Of a stretch of 64,000 bases of DNA, positions 16,626 to 25,854 are shown in pieces (the first letter of the stretch is position 1; the number at the start of each line of letters is the position of its first letter). The notes beneath the pieces are model-generated. The model ran no database searches. It was not told the origin of the DNA and saw only the letters and a program-made list of their open reading frames with translations. Both the position numbers and the translations under genes were made by a program. The stretch covers positions 1 to 64,000 of the forward strand of contig CACERG010000005.1 in assembly GCA_902561795.1 (NCBI GenBank), given 5' to 3'. Origin of the DNA: an uncultured Bacteroidota bacterium (GTDB lineage: Bacteria; Bacteroidota; Bacteroidia; Flavobacteriales; Flavobacteriaceae).

Positions 16626-19121
16626 ATGAGTCAAGAAGATAAATTAATTCCAATCAAGATTGAGGAGGAGATGAAGTCAGCTTACATTGATTATTCAATG
16701 TCTGTCATTGTGTCACGCGCACTTCCTGATGTCAGAGATGGATTAAAACCAGTCCACAGACGAGTACTTTTCGGCATGCATGAACTTGGAATTAGATCTA
16801 ATACAGCTTACAAAAAATCAGCTCGTATTGTCGGAGAAGTTTTAGGGAAATATCATCCGCATGGAGACAGTTCAGTTTATGATACAATGGTTCGTATGGC
16901 ACAAGATTGGAGTTTAAGATATCTATTGGTGGATGGTCAAGGAAATTTTGGTTCGATTGACGGAGATAGTCCTGCTGCAATGAGATATACTGAGGCTCGA
17001 ATGAAAAAAATGTCGGAGGATCTAATGGCAGATATTGAAAAAGAAACAGTGGACTTGCAGCTAAACTTTGATGATACCCTAAATGAGCCTACAGTACTAC
17101 CTACAAGAGTTCCAAATCTGTTAATTAATGGTGCATCAGGAATCGCAGTTGGTATGGCAACAAATATGCCCCCACATAATTTAAGCGAAGTTGTTGAAGG
17201 TACTATACAATACATTGACAACAATGACACTTCGATTGAAGATTTAATTCAAACAATAAAAGCTCCAGATTTTCCAACAGGAGGAATAATTTATGGTTAT
17301 GATGGGGTAAGGGAAGCTTTTCTTACAGGAAGAGGCCGAGTTGTATTAAGAGGCAAAGCTAATATCGAAGATATAAACGGAAAAGAATGCATAATTGTTG
17401 ATGAAATTCCTTATCAAGTAAATAAAGCTGAAATGATTCGTAAAACTGCCGAATTGGTTAACGACAAAAAAATTGATGGAATTAGTTCAATAAGAGATGA
17501 GTCTGACCGCAACGGAATGAGAATTGTTTATATTCTCAAGAGGGACGCTATTCCCAATATAGTTTTAAACAAACTTTACAAATACACCTCATTACAATCA
17601 TCATTCAGTGTAAACAACATAGCTTTAGTAGCTGGTAAACCTCAGATGTTGAATCTAAAAGAAATGATTCATCATTTTGTTGAGCACCGTCATGATGTAG
17701 TTGTACGTAGAACTAAATTTGAATTAAAAAAAGCTGAAGAAAGAGCCCATATTTTAGAAGGTTTGATTAAAGCGTCTGACAACATTGACGAGGTAATTAA
17801 AATAGTAAGAGCTTCTGAAAATACAGAGGAAGCGAAGAAAAATTTAATTAAACGTTTTGAGCTTACAGATACTCAAGCCAAAGCCATAGTTGAGATGCGA
17901 CTCAGACAATTAACTGGATTAGAGCAAGATAAACTAAGATCAGAATATGATAGTCTAGTAAAAACAATTGCCGACCTTAAAAATATTCTTGAAAATAAAG
18001 ACCGAAGAATGTCAATTATAAAGGACGAACTTATTGAGATTAAAGAAAAATACGGAGACGACCGTCGTTCAAAAATTGAATATGCTGGAGGGGATTTTAG
18101 TATGGAGGATATGATTCCAAACGAAAAAGTTGTAATTACTATTTCACACGCAGGTTATATTAAAAGAACTCCTTTAGTAGAGTATAAGACCCAAAATAGA
18201 GGGGGAGTTGGACAAAAAGCCTCTACCACAAGAGATGAAGACTTTCTTCAAGACTTATTTGTAGGGACTAACCACCAGTATATGCTGTTTTTTACCCAAA
18301 AGGGAAAATGTTTTTGGATGCGTGTATTTGAGATTCCAGAGGGATCAAAAACTTCTAAAGGTAGAGCCATACAAAACTTAATCAATATAGAACAAGATGA
18401 TAAGGTGGAAGCTTTTATTTGTACTCAGGACCTAAAGGACCAAGATTATATTAATAATCATTATGTAATAATGGCCACTAGAAAAGGCCAAGTGAAAAAA
18501 ACCTCATTAGAACAATATTCACGTCCAAGAACTAATGGCATTAATGCAATTAATATTAGAGAGGGAGATGTCCTTTTGGAAGCAAAACTAACCACAGGTA
18601 ATAGCCATGTGATGTTAGCTGTAAAATCTGGGAAAGCAATTAGGTTTGAGGAGAGTAAAACACGACCGATGGGACGTGGCGCCTCTGGTGTTAGAGGAAT
18701 TTCTCTCAATAATGATAACGATGAGGTAGTAGGCATGGTTGCTGTAAATGACATGGATGCGAATATCCTAGTAGTTTCAGAAAATGGTTATGGTAAGAGG
18801 TCAAGCCTTGATGATTACAGAGTTACAAATAGAGGCGGTAAGGGAGTAAAAACTATATCAGTGACAGAAAAAACAGGAAAACTTGTTGCTATTAAAAACG
18901 TTAATGACCAAGATGACCTAATGATCATAAATAAATCAGGTATTGCTATTAGAATGGAAGTTAGTGGACTAAGGATTATGGGCCGAGCAACCCAAGGAGT
19001 TAAACTAATAAACTTAAAAGCAGATGATACAATTGCTGCGGTTGCAAAAGTTATGAAAGACGAAGATAAAATTGAGGATATTAATGATCTAGAAGTAAAA
19101 GATGGCACTATTATTGAGTAA
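16626..19121 (+). CDS. gyrA: DNA gyrase subunit A
   Basis: The breakage-reunion subunit of gyrase, which introduces negative supercoils. I place the start at the ATG of [10 protein letters not shown] (831 residues). In-frame codons upstream give a 14-residue extension not seen in the family. The catalytic tyrosine is Tyr121 in [10 protein letters not shown]. The quinolone-resistance region reads [10 protein letters not shown], with Ser and Asp at the usual susceptible positions. The C-terminal beta-pinwheel repeats are present. The GyrA box near 18,200 reads QNRGGVG, degenerate relative to the E. coli QRRGGKG. It is divergent from clpC and followed 19 bases later by a TPR gene. Confidence 0.97.
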   Translation: MSQEDKLIPIKIEEEMKSAYIDYSMSVIVSRALPDVRDGLKPVHRRVLFGMHELGIRSNTAYKKSARIVGEVLGKYHPHGDSSVYDTMVRMAQDWSLRYLLVDGQGNFGSIDGDSPAAMRYTEARMKKMSEDLMADIEKETVDLQLNFDDTLNEPTVLPTRVPNLLINGASGIAVGMATNMPPHNLSEVVEGTIQYIDNNDTSIEDLIQTIKAPDFPTGGIIYGYDGVREAFLTGRGRVVLRGKANIEDINGKECIIVDEIPYQVNKAEMIRKTAELVNDKKIDGISSIRDESDRNGMRIVYILKRDAIPNIVLNKLYKYTSLQSSFSVNNIALVAGKPQMLNLKEMIHHFVEHRHDVVVRRTKFELKKAEERAHILEGLIKASDNIDEVIKIVRASENTEEAKKNLIKRFELTDTQAKAIVEMRLRQLTGLEQDKLRSEYDSLVKTIADLKNILENKDRRMSIIKDELIEIKEKYGDDRRSKIEYAGGDFSMEDMIPNEKVVITISHAGYIKRTPLVEYKTQNRGGVGQKASTTRDEDFLQDLFVGTNHQYMLFFTQKGKCFWMRVFEIPEGSKTSKGRAIQNLINIEQDDKVEAFICTQDLKDQDYINNHYVIMATRKGQVKKTSLEQYSRPRTNGINAINIREGDVLLEAKLTTGNSHVMLAVKSGKAIRFEESKTRPMGRGASGVRGISLNNDNDEVVGMVAVNDMDANILVVSENGYGKRSSLDDYRVTNRGGKGVKTISVTEKTGKLVAIKNVNDQDDLMIINKSGIAIRMEVSGLRIMGRATQGVKLINLKADDTIAAVAKVMKDEDKIEDINDLEVKDGTIIE

Positions 19122-19140
19122 AATTATTAAACAAAAAACA

Positions 19141-20361
19141 ATGAATAAATATCTAATACTATCATTAATCTTATTTATTAATATTATTAATGGTCAAAAA
19201 AAAGAAATTAAAAAAGCTGAAAAGCTTTTCGAATCCGGAGACGTCAAAGGTGCTTCTGAAATACTAGTTAATAATTCAAATCTTTTTGACACGGCTGACC
19301 AAAAAGTTTTACTACAGAAAATATATCTTGAGGCAAAAATTGATCAGGTAAATGGTAAATTTCAATCTTCATATGATAAGTATAAGCAATATGCTTCTTT
19401 AGGTGGAAAAGATATTGGATATGACGACCAAATAGTCAAACTCACCTCTGACATAGTAAACAGTGCGATAGATGATAATTCTGAAAATCGTTATTCTGAC
19501 TCTGCGCCTAAACTTTATTTAGCTTATTCTATAAACCCAGAAACTAATCAAGATTATCTCTATTTCGCGGCAGGAAATTCGGTTAGTGGGCAAGATTTTG
19601 ATACAGCTTTAACATATTACAATCTATTAAAGGAGATGAAGTATGAAGGAATTTCAACCCGATACTTTGCGAAACCAGCTGGTGAGGAAGAAGAGGTCGA
19701 ATTTTCAGAGTCTGAGTACAATGTTTACAAAAAAACTAAACAGTATACCGATTTTAGAGAAGAAACATCTGAGTCGAGGTATCCTGAGATTATTAAAAAT
19801 ATTGCACTTATTTACGCTCAAAAAGGTGATAATGACAAAGCGATGGAAGCGGTCAAACTCGCAAGGGAAGCCGATCCTAAAGATTTAAACCTTATTCTTA
19901 CTGAAGCCAACCTATATATTCAGCTTAACGAAAACGACCGTTTCGAAGAGCTAATGAAACAGGCTATTGAACAAGATCCTAACAATGCAGTTCTTTACTT
20001 TAATATTGGTGTTGTCAATGCACAAAAAGGAAATAAAACAGATGCAATAAAATATTACAAAAAAACTATTGAGCTAGATCCAAATTTTGAGTCAGGATAC
20101 TTAAATCTTGTATCTCTAATTTTACAAGGTGAAAGCTCAATTGTAGAGGAAATGAATGGCTTAGGCACTTCAAGGGCTGACAACGCTAGATATGATGAGC
20201 TAAAAACTGAAAGAGAAAGCCTTTACAAGGAGTGTGTACCAATCTTAGAAAAGCTTGTAAACATAAATCAAAATCAAGAAGCTGTAAAAACACTTATGAA
20301 TATATATGGTACATTAGGAAATACTGAAGGTTTTAAGAAAATGAAGGACTTAGTAAAATAG
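19141..20361 (+). CDS. Secreted tetratricopeptide-repeat protein
   Basis: The 406-residue protein starts at the ATG of MNKYLILSLILFINIINGQ, a clear signal peptide with a likely cleavage after the Gly-Gln. The upstream in-frame ATG lies inside gyrA and would spoil the signal. TPR units are evident in the second half, for example the helices around AQKGDNDKAMEAVKLAREADP and IGVVNAQKGNKTDAIKYYKKTIELDP. TPR proteins act as scaffolds, so this is probably a periplasmic partner-binding protein. It follows gyrA closely and is likely co-transcribed. No enzymatic domain is visible. Confidence 0.85.
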   Translation: MNKYLILSLILFINIINGQKKEIKKAEKLFESGDVKGASEILVNNSNLFDTADQKVLLQKIYLEAKIDQVNGKFQSSYDKYKQYASLGGKDIGYDDQIVKLTSDIVNSAIDDNSENRYSDSAPKLYLAYSINPETNQDYLYFAAGNSVSGQDFDTALTYYNLLKEMKYEGISTRYFAKPAGEEEEVEFSESEYNVYKKTKQYTDFREETSESRYPEIIKNIALIYAQKGDNDKAMEAVKLAREADPKDLNLILTEANLYIQLNENDRFEELMKQAIEQDPNNAVLYFNIGVVNAQKGNKTDAIKYYKKTIELDPNFESGYLNLVSLILQGESSIVEEMNGLGTSRADNARYDELKTERESLYKECVPILEKLVNINQNQEAVKTLMNIYGTLGNTEGFKKMKDLVK

Positions 20362-20444
20362 GCTTTAAATCATTTTTGATGTAGATAATATTATTAAAAA
20401 TTTATCTTGTAAAAAAGGAAAGGACAAAGAGGTAACATTCTATT

Positions 20445-21194
20445 TTAGAAAATCTTTTTTATAATTCTTAGTTTATGACTGTGCTTTTTCGTTTCTAAGT
20501 TATATATTCCAGTTTGGTCTATTCTGTCAATTCTAACTTTACCATGTGAGTGAAGAATGTAATTGTTTTCAAGCAAAATTCCAACGTGGATAATCTTTCC
20601 TTCATCATCATCAAAAAAAGCAAGATCACCTGCTTGACTCTCGTCAATAAAACTTAGTGTTTCACCTATTTCAGATTGTAGGTTGGCATCTCTAGGTATT
20701 AAATGACCATTAATTCTGTATGTCATTTGAGTAAGACCAGAACAATCTATACCTATTGGTGTTTTACCACCCCATAAATAAGGAGAATTTAAATATAGAG
20801 ATGCAGTTTTGAGTAGATCTGATTTTTTATTAGATTTTAATTGGAAAGGACCATCAAATTTGTGTCCTAGAAATTTGCATGCTCCAATATTACTTCCTAA
20901 CAACAGGCATGCTAATTTGTTTTCAGATGTTTCAATATAATCAATTAGCCTATTACTATAACTATTTGTGTTGAAGCTAATTTCTTCTGCAATATCTTTA
21001 CTAATATGTACAAATTGTTTTTTATCAATCCACCCTGTATATTCGTCGCTGAGTGTTATTATTTTAATCCAATCTTTTTCTTCTACTATTAATTTAAAGC
21101 AGTCCCCATAAAGGAGTTGAGAAATAAGTTCACTTTTATGTGAATTGTTGCTTCTAATCGGTACTATGCTTAAATTACATATTCCGTAATCCAA
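20445..21194 (-). CDS. NlpC/P60 (C40) family cysteine peptidase with SH3-like domain
   Basis: The protein is probably a cell-wall peptide hydrolase cleaving gamma-D-glutamyl bonds in peptidoglycan. From the TTG at 21194 it has 249 residues, beginning DYGICNLSIVPIR after the initiator, which fits known relatives. No ATG is available near the N-terminus. An SH3b-like region is followed by the catalytic domain, with Cys in GIDCSGLTQM (about residue 151), His in IIHVGILL (about 203) and a third polar residue in ILHSHGK (about 215-217). No signal peptide is apparent with this start, as is common in this Bacteroidota subfamily. It converges with the TPR gene. Confidence 0.88.
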   Translation of the reverse strand: MDYGICNLSIVPIRSNNSHKSELISQLLYGDCFKLIVEEKDWIKIITLSDEYTGWIDKKQFVHISKDIAEEISFNTNSYSNRLIDYIETSENKLACLLLGSNIGACKFLGHKFDGPFQLKSNKKSDLLKTASLYLNSPYLWGGKTPIGIDCSGLTQMTYRINGHLIPRDANLQSEIGETLSFIDESQAGDLAFFDDDEGKIIHVGILLENNYILHSHGKVRIDRIDQTGIYNLETKKHSHKLRIIKKIF

Positions 21195-21295
21195 AACTAT
21201 ATATAATTGATGTTTACATTGAAGTAAAAATAAAAATTTTAATTCCTTAAATGTCAAGTAAATTTTAAATAATATAAATTAATTACAAGATTATG

Positions 21296-21303
21296 TAGAT
21301 TTG
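21296..21303 (+). promoter_or_regulatory. Possible -7 promoter element for the HD phosphohydrolase gene
   Basis: TAGATTTG matches TAnnTTTG and ends 14 bases before the TTG start codon at 21318, so the leader would be very short. No TTG lies at the right distance upstream. Confidence 0.35.
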
Positions 21304-21317
21304 AAATAAAAAAATAT

Positions 21318-23363
21318 TTGAAATCTTTCTGGAAGTATATTATATCTAAACAAGGCTTATTTTATAAGTCATTATTAATATTAGCTAGTTCATTACTGAT
21401 TTTGTACATATTCCCATTCGGAGGACAGTTTAAATATGAATTTCAAAAAGGAAGAGCATGGCAATATTCAGATTTTTATTCACCATTTGATTTTTCAATT
21501 TTAAAAACTGATGAAGAAATAAATAATGATAAAGAAGAAGTCTTAAAAAGTTTAAAACCCTATCTAAGATCGGATATTATTTTAAGAGATCAAGTTTTTA
21601 AAAATTACTCCGTAGAATTTTATAATTTTTTTCAAAAAGAAAATTTAACGATTCAGGTAGATAGTCTTTATAATTTTGGAGTCCAACAACTAAATGAAAT
21701 TTACAAGTTTGGAGTTTTACCACCAAATTACACGCACAAGGGGAATCTTTCAATTTTTCTTATTCAAGAACAAACTGAAATCTCGATTAACATAAATCAA
21801 CTGTTTCGCTCTGAAGCCATTTTTGATTTTTTAAGTAAAAAACTAATTAATTCTTCCTACAACAAATATGAGGATTTATATAAGGATCTTTTTTTTGAAA
21901 TCATAACTCCAAACATAACTTTAGACAATGAATTTTTCGAAAAACAAAAAGAACAATCTCTTCAAAATATATCGAAATCTAAAGGATTTATTGCATCAGG
22001 AGATTTTATTGTTGCTGAAGGAGAATTAGTGGATGAAAAAACATATAAAATCCTTGACTCATTAAGAAGTGAATTTATATCCAAACAAGGGGAACAAAAT
22101 TCACTTTGGATAATTTTCGGATACAGCATTTTAATTGTACTGACTTTTACACTTTTACTGTTGTTTTTGTACGCATACAGGTTTGGAATTTATGAGGACA
22201 ATAGAAAGCTAACATTCATTTTCTTTAATATACTTATTGTTATAATAGCAGTAACAGCAATTATAAATTATGATACAGGTTATGTTTTTGCAGTGCCAAT
22301 TTGTATTCTTCCATTAATAATTAAGGCTTTTTTTGATGCAAGACTTGGTTTATTTACACACGTTCTTACGATTTTACTGATAGGATTTATTGTCCCAAAT
22401 AGTTTTGAATTTGTTTTTTTACAAATAACAGCAGGAGTAATTACAATTCAGTCTGTCGAGCAATTATATAGAAGAGCAAATTTATTTATATCTGTTGGGC
22501 AGATTGTCTTAGTTTATATGATAGGATATATAGCTTTTACTAGTATTCAAGAAGGAAGTCTTTTAAAATTAAATTTAACTCCGATAGCATTATTTATGTT
22601 AAATGGCTTATTAATGCTCTTTGTCCAGCCACTAATATATATATATGAACGAATTTTTGGTTTAGTTTCAGATGTATCTCTATTAGAATTGTCAGATACA
22701 AATTCAATATTACTAAAAGAGCTTTCTGATAAGGCTCCTGGGACATTTAATCATTCTCTACAAGTTGCAAATCTAGCTGAAGCAGCTGCAAATGAAATTG
22801 GGGCAAATACCTTATTAGTAAGAGTTGGAGCCTTGTACCATGATATTGGAAAATTGAAATCACCCTCTTACTTTTCAGAAAATCAGACAGCTAGTGTTTC
22901 TCCTCATGATGAGCTTAGCCCTTTGAAAAGTGCTAAAATTATAATTGATCATGTAATAGAAGGGATCACTATCGCTGAAAAATATAAAATTCCTGACAGA
23001 ATTATTGATTTTATAAGGACCCACCACGGAACATCTTTGGTTTACTATTTTTACAAAAAGCAACAAGAAATTACACCTGAAGATATTGATGTTGAAAAAT
23101 TTAAATACCCGGGACCTAAACCATTTTCTAAGGAGACAGCTATCTTGATGATGGCGGATTCAGTTGAAGCTGCATCAAAGAGTTTAAAATCCCCAAGTTT
23201 GAATGATTTAAAATTTTTTATTGATAAAATAATTGATGGAAAGATGTCTGAAAAGCAATTTAATTCATCAGACATTACCTTTTCAGAGATAGAAATTGTT
23301 AAAAAAGTTTTGTACAAAAAACTTATTAATGTCTACCAACTTAGAATTGAATATCCAGAATAA
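21318..23363 (+). CDS. 7TM-HD family phosphohydrolase (PgpH/YqfF-like, putative c-di-AMP phosphodiesterase)
   Basis: An integral membrane protein of 681 residues, with a TTG start giving MKSFWKYIISKQ. An N-terminal membrane helix (about 15-35) is followed by an extracytoplasmic 7TMR-HDED-type region to about 260. Seven membrane segments follow (about 265-455), then a cytoplasmic HD domain. HD-domain residues are visible in GTFNHSLQVANLAEAA, LYHDIGKLKSP and RTHHGTSLV, with a later Asp in LMMADSVEAASKS. Characterised members (PgpH in Listeria) degrade c-di-AMP, and that role here is inferred from architecture. The gene is divergent from the NlpC gene and followed by tRNA-Ser. Confidence 0.9.
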   Translation: MKSFWKYIISKQGLFYKSLLILASSLLILYIFPFGGQFKYEFQKGRAWQYSDFYSPFDFSILKTDEEINNDKEEVLKSLKPYLRSDIILRDQVFKNYSVEFYNFFQKENLTIQVDSLYNFGVQQLNEIYKFGVLPPNYTHKGNLSIFLIQEQTEISININQLFRSEAIFDFLSKKLINSSYNKYEDLYKDLFFEIITPNITLDNEFFEKQKEQSLQNISKSKGFIASGDFIVAEGELVDEKTYKILDSLRSEFISKQGEQNSLWIIFGYSILIVLTFTLLLLFLYAYRFGIYEDNRKLTFIFFNILIVIIAVTAIINYDTGYVFAVPICILPLIIKAFFDARLGLFTHVLTILLIGFIVPNSFEFVFLQITAGVITIQSVEQLYRRANLFISVGQIVLVYMIGYIAFTSIQEGSLLKLNLTPIALFMLNGLLMLFVQPLIYIYERIFGLVSDVSLLELSDTNSILLKELSDKAPGTFNHSLQVANLAEAAANEIGANTLLVRVGALYHDIGKLKSPSYFSENQTASVSPHDELSPLKSAKIIIDHVIEGITIAEKYKIPDRIIDFIRTHHGTSLVYYFYKKQQEITPEDIDVEKFKYPGPKPFSKETAILMMADSVEAASKSLKSPSLNDLKFFIDKIIDGKMSEKQFNSSDITFSEIEIVKKVLYKKLINVYQLRIEYPE

Positions 23364-23377
23364 TATTAATCAAAATA

Positions 23378-23407
23378 TTGATTATTTTGCTGGATCTACT
23401 ATTTTTG
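23378..23407 (+). promoter_or_regulatory. Promoter of tRNA-Ser(GCT)
   Basis: TTG at 23378-23380, a 19-base spacer and TATTTTTG at 23400-23407 match the Bacteroidota consensus TTG-N19-TAnnTTTG exactly. The predicted start is a few bases before the tRNA 5' end at 23419. This is the best promoter match in the window. Confidence 0.65.
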
Positions 23408-23418
23408 CTTCCTAATTT

Positions 23419-23502
23419 GGAGAGGTGCCAGAGTGGTAATGGAGCAGATTGCTAATCTGTCAACGTGTAAGCGTTGCCAGGGTTCGAATCCCTGTCTCTC
23501 CG
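23419..23502 (+). tRNA. tRNA-Ser(GCT)
   Basis: The acceptor stem GGAGAGG pairs with TCTCTCC (23495-23501) with one G-T pair. The anticodon loop TTGCTAA gives anticodon GCT, reading AGC/AGT serine codons. A class II long variable arm (AACGTGTAAGCGTT) and the TTCGAAT T-loop are present. No CCA is encoded. A terminator follows closely. Confidence 0.96.
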
Positions 23503-23514
23503 CGATATTCTTTT

Positions 23515-23546
23515 AAACCCCTGCAAATAGTGGGGGTTTGTTTTTA
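23515..23546 (+). terminator. Rho-independent terminator after tRNA-Ser
   Basis: AAACCCC at 23515-23521 pairs with GGGGTTT at 23533-23539 across an 11-base loop and is followed by a T-rich tail. It lies 12 bases past the tRNA. Confidence 0.8.
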
Positions 23547-23651
23547 TTATAAACACATTTAGAAATACTTGATAAAATAATATATGATTTTTAAAGACCA
23601 CTAAACAAAAAATTATTTATAATTTGAATTTATTAGAACCAATAAGCAAAT

Positions 23652-24926
23652 ATGAAAAATAATAGAAGAAAATTTGCGAAGGATTTAGGATCTGTAGCCC
23701 TAGGGATAACAATAATTCCGAGAAATGTTATGGGAAAGGGCTTTATAGCACCGAGTGACAGGTTTAATATTGGAGTTATTGGCTTGGGAGCTCAAAGTGG
23801 TGGTCTTATTGAAAGAATGTCTAAAATTTCTGATGCTAGAATTATCGCAGGTTGTGATGTTCATCAAAAAAGATTAAACAGATTTCGTAAATTAATAGAT
23901 ACTCAATACAAGAAATATAAAATAAAGGGCGCGGCTAAAATATATGAAGATTTCGATAAACTGATTGATAACTCAAATATTGATGGGATTGTTGTTAGTA
24001 CACCCGATCATTGGCATGCTATACCCTCAATTAATGCAATGAAAGCCGGAAAGCATGTTTATTGTGAAAAACCAATGTCTCACACTATTCAAGAGGGGAG
24101 AGCTATGGAAAAGATAGCTAGAGAATACAATTGCATTCTACAAACGGGCAGCATGCAGCGCTCAGGGGCTGATTTTCGAAATGCCTGCCAATTAGTTCGA
24201 AATGGATATATTGGTAAAATTGAAAAAGTTTGGATTGAAGTAGGCAATCCATCAGCTACGTGCAATCTTCCATTCCAAGAAACTCCAGATTATTTAAATT
24301 GGGACAGGTGGTTGGGACCCGCACCTTTACGTCCTTACCACGATATAATTGTAGAAAAGGGTATGTTTCCAAACTGGAGGTGGTATAGAGAGTATGGAGG
24401 TGGTATTCTTTCTGACTGGGGAGCTCACATGTTTGATATAGTTCAATGGGCTCTTGATAAGGATCATACAGGACCTGTAAAATATGAAGCTCCAATGGAA
24501 CCGACTGCATCACGAGGCCTAGTTATGCACTATGATGACGGTGTTGAAGTAGAACATAGGAATTTTGGACGAGGATTTGCAGTTCGTTTTTTTGGATCAA
24601 ACGGGACACTCGACATAAGCCGAAGTTTTTTTGAGACTAACCCTAAAGATTTATTGAATATAAAATTTAAGCCAACTGACATAAAACTTTATGTATCTGA
24701 AAGCCATGAAAATGATTGGGTAACTTCTGCAAAAGAGGGCTCAAAACCTGTTTGTGATGTTGAAGTTGGTCATAGAACAGCAACGATTTGTCATATCGCA
24801 AATTTAGCATATGAATTTAGAAGACCTTTAAATTGGGATCCTGTCAAAGAGGTATTTATAGATGATTTTGAAGCGAACCTTAGAAGGGGGAAGCAATATA
24901 GAAAACCTTACGAATTAAAAATTTAA
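23652..24926 (+). CDS. Gfo/Idh/MocA family oxidoreductase, Tat-exported
   Basis: An NAD(P)-dependent sugar or polyol oxidoreductase, or a related NAD-recycling glycosidase-type enzyme, 424 residues. The N-terminus MKNNRRKFAKDLG carries a twin-arginine motif followed by a hydrophobic stretch, so export to the periplasm with bound cofactor is likely. The Rossmann motif GVIGLGAQSGG lies near 41-51 and the family EKP motif at about 139-141 (in YCEKPMSHT). STPDHWHAIPS precedes it. The C-terminal domain includes GGGILSDWGAHMFD with the substrate-site His. It heads the run with ThuA, M28, DUF6702 and sulfatase genes. The substrate is unknown. Confidence 0.9.
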   Translation: MKNNRRKFAKDLGSVALGITIIPRNVMGKGFIAPSDRFNIGVIGLGAQSGGLIERMSKISDARIIAGCDVHQKRLNRFRKLIDTQYKKYKIKGAAKIYEDFDKLIDNSNIDGIVVSTPDHWHAIPSINAMKAGKHVYCEKPMSHTIQEGRAMEKIAREYNCILQTGSMQRSGADFRNACQLVRNGYIGKIEKVWIEVGNPSATCNLPFQETPDYLNWDRWLGPAPLRPYHDIIVEKGMFPNWRWYREYGGGILSDWGAHMFDIVQWALDKDHTGPVKYEAPMEPTASRGLVMHYDDGVEVEHRNFGRGFAVRFFGSNGTLDISRSFFETNPKDLLNIKFKPTDIKLYVSESHENDWVTSAKEGSKPVCDVEVGHRTATICHIANLAYEFRRPLNWDPVKEVFIDDFEANLRRGKQYRKPYELKI

Positions 24927-24930
24927 AACA

Positions 24931-25800
24931 ATGAAATATTTTAAATTGAGTCCTTTTTCAATAGCAATTTTTTTTCTTGTATCAAGTTTTTGTTACCCTC
25001 AAAATAATCTACCTACATTAAAAGGGAAAAATATCATTTTTGTTTATGGTGGATCAATTCATAGTCCAAAAGAAAGTGCTGATCTTTTCGTACCTATTTT
25101 AGAAGCAGAAGGAGCAAAAGTTCAAGTATTTGACAATTTCACTGTCTATGAAGATCAAAATTTAATGAATGAAACAGATCTGATAATTCAGGCATTCACA
25201 GATTTTTTTACACCTGTTGAAAATAGAATGAATGATAAACAATTTAAAGGATTACAGATAGCGATTCTTAATGGAACTGGTTTCTCAGGGTGGCATGGTG
25301 GATTGGGATCCTCAAATACAATTAATCAACGATATCAATTTATTGTTGGAGGCCAATTTGTGTCGCATCCAGGGGGTATTACTAATTTTAAAGTTAAAAT
25401 TATTGATTCTACAGATTTAATCACAAAGGATATAGGAGATTTTGAAGTTAAAAACTCAGAACAGTATTATATGCTTATTGATCCTAATATTAAGGTACTT
25501 GCTGTAACTGAATTTACAAACCAGACCTATCAAAAATCAGCCAATTTGAAATTAGAACAAATCAATTATTTAGATATCGATGTGGAAAATCAAATTAAAG
25601 GAAGTGTTATGCCTGTTATTTGGAAAAAAAAATATGGTAAAGGAAGAATATTTTACTCCTCAATCGGACATAGTCTTAGTGATTTTGATTTACCAGAGGT
25701 AATGAATATTCAAATGAGAGGATTTAGATGGGCTTCTGAGGGCAAATATGTAAAAAAAGAAAATATTATAACTCCCATTTATAAACTAAAAGCTCAATGA
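24931..25800 (+). CDS. ThuA-like domain protein, secreted
   Basis: The 289-residue protein has an N-terminal signal peptide (hydrophobic residues 9-22, ending SFCYPQ). The core resembles the ThuA/trehalose-utilisation fold, a class-I glutamine-amidotransferase-like domain. Supporting segments are IIFVYGGSIHSPKESADLFVPIL near 35-57, DLIIQAFTDFFTP near 85, and AILNGTGFSGWHGG near 109-122. SHPGG follows, typical of the family. ThuA proteins are found beside Gfo/Idh/MocA oxidoreductases in sugar-catabolic clusters, as here with a four-base gap. The precise reaction is not established for this branch. Confidence 0.82.
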   Translation: MKYFKLSPFSIAIFFLVSSFCYPQNNLPTLKGKNIIFVYGGSIHSPKESADLFVPILEAEGAKVQVFDNFTVYEDQNLMNETDLIIQAFTDFFTPVENRMNDKQFKGLQIAILNGTGFSGWHGGLGSSNTINQRYQFIVGGQFVSHPGGITNFKVKIIDSTDLITKDIGDFEVKNSEQYYMLIDPNIKVLAVTEFTNQTYQKSANLKLEQINYLDIDVENQIKGSVMPVIWKKKYGKGRIFYSSIGHSLSDFDLPEVMNIQMRGFRWASEGKYVKKENIITPIYKLKAQ

Positions 25801-25854
25801 ATCAAACTTAGCTTAATATACTTATATTAGAAAAATAATCAACTTGATCCAAAT

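Noticed and set aside
16798-19108. Several open frames of 60-97 codons antisense to gyrA
   Set aside because: They lie wholly inside a conserved gene, have no family character, and their composition follows from the gyrA codons.
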